Positions 6,820 through 11,003 of a stretch of DNA of 11,003 nt are shown one piece after another. Where the stretch lies: positions 1-11,003 of the forward strand of contig DAOWMX010000044.1 of the NCBI GenBank assembly GCA_030642885.1, given 5' to 3'. This stretch comes from Anaerolineales bacterium. Its GTDB lineage: Bacteria; Chloroflexota; Anaerolineae; Anaerolineales; E44-bin32. A model generated the notes under the pieces. It saw only the letters and a list, made by a program, of their open reading frames with translations, made no database searches and was not told the DNA's origin. The translations under genes were made by a program, and so were the position numbers. Every line of letters starts with the position of its first letter. The stretch's first letter is position 1.

Positions 6820-7659
6820 TTAGGCTAGGAAAACCACCACCACCAAAGCAATTGCAGCGAGGAACCCGGCGGCAGCAATAAAAAGCGCCCGGACCTCATC
6901 CCATGGTCGCTGATCCACCAATCGGCCATTTTCTCCTGAGTCCCAGACGGCCTCAAATCGCGGTCCAAGGAATATTGTGAGAGCAATACCAGCCAGCAAG
7001 CCGCCCAGGTGACCCCAATTGTCAATTCCAGGCATAAGGCCGAGGCCAAGGTTCAAAAGAGCCACAAGCACGATCTGGCGTAATTGTATTCGGCCAAAAC
7101 GGCCGAATAGACCGCGGTGAAGGTACAAGAAAGCCCCTAACGCCCCCAGTAGACCGAAAATTGCACCGGAAGCGCCGGCCGAGGGGTGTGGGCTGAAAGC
7201 CAGGCTTAGAATCACCCCCGCAATTCCGCACAGCAAGTAAACAGCAACAAAACGAGCCGTGCCGAAGAAGCGCTCCACGGCTGGACCGATTGCGTAGAGT
7301 GAGTACATATTGATTAAGACGTGAGGAATTGTAACGTGAAGGAAAATTGGGGTGATGAAACGCCAGATTTCACCCGAAAGGATTTCGGGACCGGATTTCG
7401 CCCCCATCTCTAACAACCAATCGAACTGAAGTAACTCGACGGAAAGAAACTGTCCTAAAAAAACGACCAGGGTGATGGCGATTAAACTGTAAGTGCCTGG
7501 GAATTGTCTGAAACCAGGGCGCGATTTCGTGGTTTGTGTGTTGGTCTGGCGGGAGGAGCGGACTGGGCTTGGTCTTCCGGCAGGATTTCTTGGGTCATAG
7601 CCGCACCTGTCTCGGATTCGTGCGGCGATGTTCGGAGGCGATGATCGCCATGATCGCAT
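6820..7659 (-). CDS. Rhomboid-family intramembrane serine protease (N-terminus doubtful, probable frameshift)
   Basis: Rhomboids cut substrate proteins within the membrane with a Ser-His dyad. Visible landmarks (numbered from the codon at 7659) are GEIWRFITPIFLH (96-108), H113-x3-N117 in HVLIN, the nucleophile S164 in GASGAIFG, and H217 in NWGHLGG. There are six core helices between about 57 and 232, with an extra C-terminal helix (258-278), so a seven-helix form. The frame is open to an ATG at 7659, but that start would overlap gmk by 65 bases and give an Arg/Cys-rich leader that looks like an out-of-frame reading. No ATG, GTG or TTG exists in this frame between the gmk stop and helix 1. An ATG at 7598 with an ATGA overlap opens a sensible N-terminus in another frame (see the 7482-7598 entry). 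The catalytic core is intact, so the protease call is firm; the true start is not. Confidence 0.85.
   Translation of the reverse strand: MRSWRSSPPNIAARIRDRCGYDPRNPAGRPSPVRSSRQTNTQTTKSRPGFRQFPGTYSLIAITLVVFLGQFLSVELLQFDWLLEMGAKSGPEILSGEIWRFITPIFLHVTIPHVLINMYSLYAIGPAVERFFGTARFVAVYLLCGIAGVILSLAFSPHPSAGASGAIFGLLGALGAFLYLHRGLFGRFGRIQLRQIVLVALLNLGLGLMPGIDNWGHLGGLLAGIALTIFLGPRFEAVWDSGENGRLVDQRPWDEVRALFIAAAGFLAAIALVVVVFLA
7482..7598 (-). other. 38-codon open frame, probable original N-terminus of the rhomboid gene
   Basis: The ATG at 7598 overlaps the gmk stop as ATGA, the usual arrangement in a coupled operon. It reads MTQEILPEDQAQSAPPARP and then a basic segment, before a TAA at 7484-7482, just where the other frame enters rhomboid helix 1. 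The composition (polar, Pro/Ala-rich, then basic) suits a cytoplasmic tail before the first helix. Joining it to the rhomboid core requires a -1 shift (one base missing from the given sequence) between about 7500 and 7595. I see no X-XXY-YYZ slippery heptamer in the correct phase. A sequencing or assembly error or a real mutation fits best. Confidence 0.5.
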
Positions 7660-8212
7660 CTACCGTTGCGTCGAGTTGATCGTCTGCATTTACCACGTAG
7701 TAGTCGAAGAGTTCTACTTTTTGTAATTCCTCGCGCGCGGTTTCAATCCGCAGCTGAAGTTTCTCCTCGGATTCCGTACGGCGCGCCTTCAAGCGGGCAA
7801 TGAGTTCCTCCTCGTTTTGTGTTGAAAGGAAGATCAACAATGCCTCGGGGAAAAGTTGGCAGATCGTTTCGGCGCCCTGTACGTCGATACGCATGATGAC
7901 GTCCTGCCCGCTGGCGAACGCATCCCGCACTTGCTGCCTAGGAATCCCTTTGTGCTCGTCATAGACAAGAGCGTGTTCCATCAACTCATCCCGTTCTATC
8001 ATGGCGATGAACTCATCCGCGCTGACGAAGAAGTAATCAACTCCCTCAATTTCACCTTTCCGTTTCGGTCGCGAGGTTGCTGTCACCACAAAGTGGAAAG
8101 GCAGTTGAAGTTCCTTCATGCGCTGAAGAACGGTGTCCTTCCCAACTCCAGAAGGTCCGGATAGTACAATGAGCAAAGGCTGCTTTTGTTTATTGGCGAA
8201 CTCACGATACAT
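7595..8212 (-). CDS. gmk: Guanylate kinase
   Basis: Gmk converts GMP and ATP to GDP and ADP, an essential cytoplasmic step in guanine nucleotide supply. At 205 residues it has family length. The P-loop is GPSGVGKDT (19-27), with Asp where Ser, Thr or Gly usually follows the lysine. The GMP-binding domain carries TSRPKRKGEIEGVDYFF (46-62), which keeps the Arg pair, Glu and Tyr. IDVQGA and the LKARRTES lid with R-x-E-T-A-R-EE are present. The usual YYGT motif reads HKGIP, so two GMP contacts appear substituted. A strong Shine-Dalgarno sequence, GGGAGG, lies about 8 bases before the ATG at 8212. The stop overlaps an ATG (ATGA) that appears to start the rhomboid gene. The overall pattern recalls Chloroflexota Gmk proteins as I remember them. 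Confidence 0.92.
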   Translation of the reverse strand: MYREFANKQKQPLLIVLSGPSGVGKDTVLQRMKELQLPFHFVVTATSRPKRKGEIEGVDYFFVSADEFIAMIERDELMEHALVYDEHKGIPRQQVRDAFASGQDVIMRIDVQGAETICQLFPEALLIFLSTQNEEELIARLKARRTESEEKLQLRIETAREELQKVELFDYYVVNADDQLDATVDAIMAIIASEHRRTNPRQVRL

Positions 8213-8215
8213 GTA

Positions 8216-8244
8216 TTGATACCTCCCAACGCGGTCAGTATAAT
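8216..8244 (+). promoter_or_regulatory. Near-consensus sigma-70-type promoter of the fmdB gene
   Basis: TTGATA (8216-8221) and TATAAT (8239-8244) are separated by exactly 17 bases. This matches the housekeeping consensus at 11 of 12 positions, the best promoter in the window. Initiation near 8251 leaves a leader of about 13 bases that is little more than the ribosome site (GGGAGGG, 8253-8259). The -35 box lies 3 bases beyond the gmk start codon, in its leader. Confidence 0.8.
8237..8242 (-). promoter_or_regulatory. -10 box for gmk, overlapping the fmdB -10
   Basis: Read leftward, TATACT (8242-8237) would start transcription near 8230, giving a leader of about 18 bases that includes the GGGAGG ribosome site of gmk. 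No good -35 box is seen at 16-18 bases. It shares TATA with the rightward -10 box, so the two polymerase sites exclude each other. Confidence 0.4.
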
Positions 8245-8263
8245 CTATTTACGGGAGGGTAAG

Positions 8264-8638
8264 ATGCCGACGTATGATTATTTGTGCCGCGACTGTGGAA
8301 AACACAACTCGATTTATCAGGCTTATGAGGAGTACGGCGTAGTTCCTGTTGTCTGTCGGTATTGCAGCAGCGAAAAATTAGAACGAATTATTGGCAGAAT
8401 TCGAGTTGCGCGCTCGGAAGAATCCCGGATCGAATCCCTGGCAGATCCGAGTGCATGGGGCGACTTCGACGAATCCGATCCCCGTTCGATGGCGAAAATG
8501 ATGCGCAAAATGGGCAACGAAATGGGCGAGGAGATGCCGCCCGAATTTGATGAGGCTATCGATCGGCTGGAGTCTGGAGAAAGTCCGGACGAGATTGAGA
8601 AGAGCATGCCTGATCTAGGTATGAACGATGGATTTTAG
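8264..8638 (+). CDS. FmdB-family zinc-ribbon protein
   Basis: This small 124-residue protein begins with the FmdB/CxxC putative regulatory zinc-ribbon domain: MPTYDYLCRDCG with C8 and C11, then C31 and C34 in VCRYCSSEKLERI, making a four-cysteine zinc site. The rest is a Met- and Glu-rich tail (MMRKMGNEMGEEMPPEFDEA, residues 79-98) that looks helical or disordered and ends acidic. The family was named for a regulator linked to the fmd operon, but most members have no proven role. The start is fixed by the conserved MPTYDY beginning and GGGAGGG at 8253-8259; upstream in-frame codons exist but would run through the promoter. It is alone on its strand, divergent from gmk and convergent with the SGNH hydrolase gene. 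Its very good promoter suggests steady expression. Confidence 0.88.
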   Translation: MPTYDYLCRDCGKHNSIYQAYEEYGVVPVVCRYCSSEKLERIIGRIRVARSEESRIESLADPSAWGDFDESDPRSMAKMMRKMGNEMGEEMPPEFDEAIDRLESGESPDEIEKSMPDLGMNDGF

Positions 8639-8697
8639 GCTGAAGCGTCGACCATAGTTAGGACATATTCCCCTCGCCCCAACTGTTGTTTTATACT

Positions 8698-9333
8698 TCA
8701 TCCATCGCCAGTGAAAATCATGCGCACTTTTTTTGCGACGGCTAACCCGAGCTTTGTGTGTTCAGAAGCATCAAGGTGAGAACCGTCAATTTCGCTGGAG
8801 CGAACAATCTCACCGGTATCTAGAAACGCACAATGAAAATCCGCGGCGATCGACGCGTACCGCTCGGCAAACAAGTGCGATTGGGTCACAGCACTCTCGA
8901 GGGCATCTGTCTCACCAGTAGAGAATCCGATGGGCGGGGGAGCAAGGAGAAGAACAGCGGGAGCGCTGCTTACAGGGCCTGCTCCGCTGTGGCGGATGAT
9001 GTCCAATAAGACATCGATCCCTTTGCCGACATCGTCCGGGGAAACAGACGATCTCATTAATAGATCGTTGGTGCCCAACATCAGGATGACGAGGTTCAAA
9101 GGGCTGTGGTTTGCGAGAGTGGATACCAGATCGGCTTTACTTGTATTGAAACCAGCAAATGCCTTGCCCTCGATGGCTGTCCTTCCGTTTTGGCCATCTT
9201 CGATTACACGATAACTCTCACCCAACTCGTTTTGCAGGACGCCAGGCCAGCGAATGTCCTGCGGGTAGCGCTCCCAGGTAGCTGGGTTATATCCCCAAGT
9301 ATTTGAATCGCCAAAACACAGTAATGTAACCAA
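8698..9333 (-). CDS. SGNH/GDSL hydrolase (arylesterase/acyltransferase type)
   Basis: All four SGNH blocks are visible in 211 residues: S10 in FGDSNTWG (block I), G50 in GQNGRTA (block II, preceded by IEDG), N89 in LGTND (block III), and D183-x2-H186 in DGSHLD (block V). The RWPGVLQNELG and LNLVILMLGTNDL stretches resemble the mycobacterial arylesterase/acyltransferase (MsAcT-like) group. The enzyme should hydrolyse or transfer acyl groups of small esters; the physiological substrate is unknown. There is no signal peptide, so it is probably cytoplasmic. The only plausible start is TTG at 9333: the codon just before it is an in-frame TGA, and the GDS motif begins at residue 8. GAAAGG lies about 8 bases upstream. 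It is separated from tmk by 116 bases holding a terminator-like hairpin, and is convergent with fmdB. Confidence 0.9.
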   Translation of the reverse strand: MVTLLCFGDSNTWGYNPATWERYPQDIRWPGVLQNELGESYRVIEDGQNGRTAIEGKAFAGFNTSKADLVSTLANHSPLNLVILMLGTNDLLMRSSVSPDDVGKGIDVLLDIIRHSGAGPVSSAPAVLLLAPPPIGFSTGETDALESAVTQSHLFAERYASIAADFHCAFLDTGEIVRSSEIDGSHLDASEHTKLGLAVAKKVRMIFTGDG

Positions 9334-9335
9334 TC

Positions 9336-9356
9336 AAAAAGCCTTTCTTTGGCTTT
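9336..9356 (-). terminator. Terminator-like hairpin between tmk and the SGNH gene
   Basis: On the minus strand, AAAGCC (9356-9351) pairs with GGCTTT (9343-9338) around AAAGAAA, and the T-run extends to TTTTT. This could end the R3H-ATPase/tmk transcript. Only three GC pairs support the stem, so it is modest. It also covers the AAAGG ribosome site of the SGNH gene, whose TTG start is only 2 bases past the T-run. Confidence 0.4.
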
Positions 9357-9384
9357 GCTCCTTTTATCTTAAGCGCGCTGCGCC

Positions 9385-9399
9385 GCGGGAGGATCCCGC
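9385..9399. repeat. GC-rich hairpin in the tmk-SGNH gap
   Basis: GCGGGA (9385-9390) and TCCCGC (9394-9399) are perfect complements around GGA. A second small inverted repeat, GCGC-TGC-GC, lies beside it (9373-9383). Neither is followed by a T-tract on the minus strand, so they are probably 3'-end structure of the tmk transcript rather than complete terminators. Confidence 0.4.
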
Positions 9400-9449
9400 C
9401 CAGTCATCATCTGAAATGTGGGCATGAGTACGTTAAGAGGGATTTCTTC

Positions 9450-10091
9450 CTATTTGTCCGTATCCGTTGATTCAGGCTTTAGGCGTCCCATCACCGCGTG
9501 CCGGACTTCATCTTGTAGCGCATCGAAGGATTGCTCGGCGTTGAGTATAACCCAGCGTTCAGGAGACTCAGCTGCCAATTTGAGATAACCGCGACGTACG
9601 CGGCGGTGGAAGTCGATGTCATACGCGTCCATGCGGTTCCAGTTTCCGTCAGCCTCGCGACGGCGCAATCCTTCTTCAACGGGAAGATCGAGCAACAGCG
9701 TGAGATCAGGGGTGAGGCCACTGGTTGCGAAATTGGTGATCGCCTTTAGCGTTTCCAAGGGTAAGCGTTGGCCATATCCCTGATAAGCGAGCGAAGAGTC
9801 AAAGAAACGGTCAGAGATGACGGTCAAGCCGTTTTCTAGATTGGGGCGTATAACCTCGGAAATGTGCTGCGCGCGTGAAGCAGAGAAGAGCAGGAACTCT
9901 GTGCGCGCATCCATGTCGGTATTCTCGAGCTCCATAATCACATTGCGGATCTGATCTCCTATTGGAGAACCGCCAGGCTCACGTGTGAGCAGAACCTCAA
10001 TCTTCTCGGCGCGCAGGTACTCTGCAAGGCATTGTGCCTGCGAAGATTTACCCCCTCCGTCTGGTCCCTCCAAAGTGATAAACAGATTCAA
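9450..10091 (-). CDS. tmk: Thymidylate kinase (dTMP kinase)
   Basis: Tmk phosphorylates dTMP to dTDP with ATP, the last dedicated step to dTTP, in the cytoplasm. The 213-residue protein carries the P-loop GPDGGGKSSQ (9-18), the TREPGGSPIGDQIR block (36-49), DRF (94-96) followed by SSLAYQGYG, and the lid segment LRRREADGNWNRMD (142-155). The family length is normal. The start is TTG at 10091, which overlaps the upstream TGA as TTGA. GAGGA lies about 10 bases upstream, and homologues begin with a strand like NLFITLEG, so this start is well supported. It is translationally coupled to the R3H-domain ATPase gene. Confidence 0.96.
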   Translation of the reverse strand: MNLFITLEGPDGGGKSSQAQCLAEYLRAEKIEVLLTREPGGSPIGDQIRNVIMELENTDMDARTEFLLFSASRAQHISEVIRPNLENGLTVISDRFFDSSLAYQGYGQRLPLETLKAITNFATSGLTPDLTLLLDLPVEEGLRRREADGNWNRMDAYDIDFHRRVRRGYLKLAAESPERWVILNAEQSFDALQDEVRHAVMGRLKPESTDTDK

Positions 10092-11003
10092 TTGCGAAAA
10101 ATCCTCACGCGTCTATGTGGTTCCTTCCCATAGGAATGCGAAACCAGATTTGCCTGGCGAGCCATTTGATGCTGTAGCCGGCGAATGTAGGATGATGTGG
10201 GCGAGAGATCGATTGAGCGAGTGCCATCGAGCACCCTCTGAATTGCGCTGTTCGTCTCCTCAAGAGCCTTGTCCATGGTCGGGTCGTCTAAGCTCGATGA
10301 GCGTAAATTGTAGAGGTCAATTAGAAAGCCCTCCATCTGATTGACGGTATTGGAGCGCAGAACATAAATCGGCATCCGCCGGGTTTCTGCGTCTTTAACC
10401 ACTCGAGGGCGCTTACGGAAATTGGATCTCAGGGTTACAAGCACCTCCGCATCACCCAGAGAATCTGCAAGAATCGCGGGTACACCCAGACGCTTGGATG
10501 CTTGGCGCAAGCGATTGCGAGCAACGCCGAAGGGAAAGATGCGGATTGGAGCCAGGGGTTTTCCGGGCATGTGCGGCGCCGTCGGCGAATAAGGAAGTCC
10601 GTCTGCGTTGTTCTGTGGAGCGGTGGGCAGTGCGGTCTGCCGCCGATATCCGGATTGCGGCGCGCGGCTAGCGGAGGGCGAAGCCCTGGGAATTTCAATT
10701 TTTATCTCACCGTCTTTGTCGCGGTAACGCACTTCGGGATGCAGAGGGCGGCCTCGCAGCATGGCATCGACAGCAGCAGAGACATCGTGGTGGACAGCTA
10801 ATCGTTCGCGATCCAGAATCTCTACCAACACGGTAAAGGTTGGCGCTGCGCGGCGCTCAAGGACTGTCTTTTGTGTGCCGCGGCGACGGGCTTCTTCGTC
10901 TGAAAGAGTCACGGACTCTATGCCGCCGATTAGATCCGAGAGGGTTGGGTTCAACAACAAGTTCTCGAGCGTATTTCCGTGGGCGGTGCCAATCAGTTGG
11001 ACG
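10088..11003 (-). CDS. R3H-domain AAA-type ATPase, C-terminal part (cut by window edge)
   Basis: The frame is open to the window edge; 304 residues of the C-terminal part are visible. It starts within the ATPase domain at VQLIGTAHGNTLENLLLNP, continues with GGIESVTLSDEEARRRGTQ and VLERRAAPTF, and then has a Pro/Ser/Ala-rich linker (visible residues about 105-152). A conserved middle domain follows (IFPFGVARNRL, LADSLGDAEVLVTLRS, RMPIYVLRSNT). It ends in an R3H single-stranded nucleic-acid-binding domain with R274-x3-H278 and GKEPHRRVRI. This architecture matches the SpoIIIAA-like AAA ATPase plus R3H proteins common in cyanobacteria, Chloroflexota and plant plastids; their role is not settled. 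The Walker A and B motifs must lie beyond 11003. The stop overlaps the tmk start as TTGA. A TTG at 10960 is only an internal codon. Confidence 0.9.
   Translation of the reverse strand, partial: VQLIGTAHGNTLENLLLNPTLSDLIGGIESVTLSDEEARRRGTQKTVLERRAAPTFTVLVEILDRERLAVHHDVSAAVDAMLRGRPLHPEVRYRDKDGEIKIEIPRASPSASRAPQSGYRRQTALPTAPQNNADGLPYSPTAPHMPGKPLAPIRIFPFGVARNRLRQASKRLGVPAILADSLGDAEVLVTLRSNFRKRPRVVKDAETRRMPIYVLRSNTVNQMEGFLIDLYNLRSSSLDDPTMDKALEETNSAIQRVLDGTRSIDLSPTSSYIRRLQHQMARQANLVSHSYGKEPHRRVRIFRN

Noticed and set aside
6811..6820. Palindrome AGGGTACCCT after the rhomboid gene, as a terminator or operator
   Set aside because: No loop and no T-tract; GGTACC also occurs by chance within the lipA terminator region.
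7457..7463. A7 run as a slippage site for the rhomboid frame break
   Set aside because: It lies downstream of the stop in the ATG-7598 frame, so it cannot restore the reading frame.
8186..8263. Longer start for the FmdB-like protein
   Set aside because: The extension covers the near-consensus promoter and its transcription start; the family begins at MPTYDY.

Overview
This window looks like ordinary chromosomal DNA from a bacterium, most likely an aerobic member of the Chloroflexota (SAR202/Dehalococcoidia-like). That placement is an inference. It rests on remembered family resemblance of the guanylate kinase and the R3H-domain ATPase, on an LLM-class flavin/F420 oxidoreductase next to an M19 dipeptidase, and on a leaderless-looking promoter. 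I see no rRNA, tRNA, CRISPR array, insertion sequence, phage gene or attachment site. No stretch longer than 300 bases lacks a gene.

Left part (1-5483). A DMT/EamA-type transporter gene runs leftward off the window edge. It is divergent from a rightward series: lipA (lipoyl synthase) with its own intrinsic terminator, a glyoxalase-II-like metallo-beta-lactamase-fold hydrolase, and a YbgC/FadM-type hotdog thioesterase. Then comes a tight three-gene set: LLM-class oxidoreductase, M19 dipeptidase (4-base GTGA overlap) and a four-helix membrane protein of unknown function 5 bases further on. The first two of these look translationally coupled and may form a small catabolic module.

Middle (5484-8263). 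After a convergent gap with two inverted repeats come three leftward genes. In order of transcription they are gmk (guanylate kinase), a rhomboid-family intramembrane protease and a thioredoxin-reductase-like ferredoxin/flavodoxin-NADP reductase. The gmk-rhomboid junction is the oddest place in the window. A natural ATGA-coupled start opens a sensible 38-codon N-terminus, but in the wrong frame for the rhomboid core, so a frameshift or sequence error is likely.

Right part (8264-11003). A near-consensus promoter inside the gmk leader drives a small FmdB-type zinc-ribbon protein gene to the right. It faces an SGNH/GDSL hydrolase gene on the opposite strand. Further right, two leftward genes overlap by 4 bases (TTGA): the C-terminal part of an R3H-domain AAA-type ATPase, cut by the window edge, and tmk (thymidylate kinase). 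Nucleotide supply for DNA/RNA synthesis (gmk, tmk), cofactor and redox chemistry (lipA, FNR, LLM) and acyl/ester hydrolysis (thioesterase, SGNH, MBL) are the recurring themes. I did not find a convincing new defence or mobile system. The best leads are the rhomboid frame break, the altered GMP-binding loop in Gmk, the LLM-dipeptidase-membrane-protein set and the overlapping gmk/fmdB promoters.
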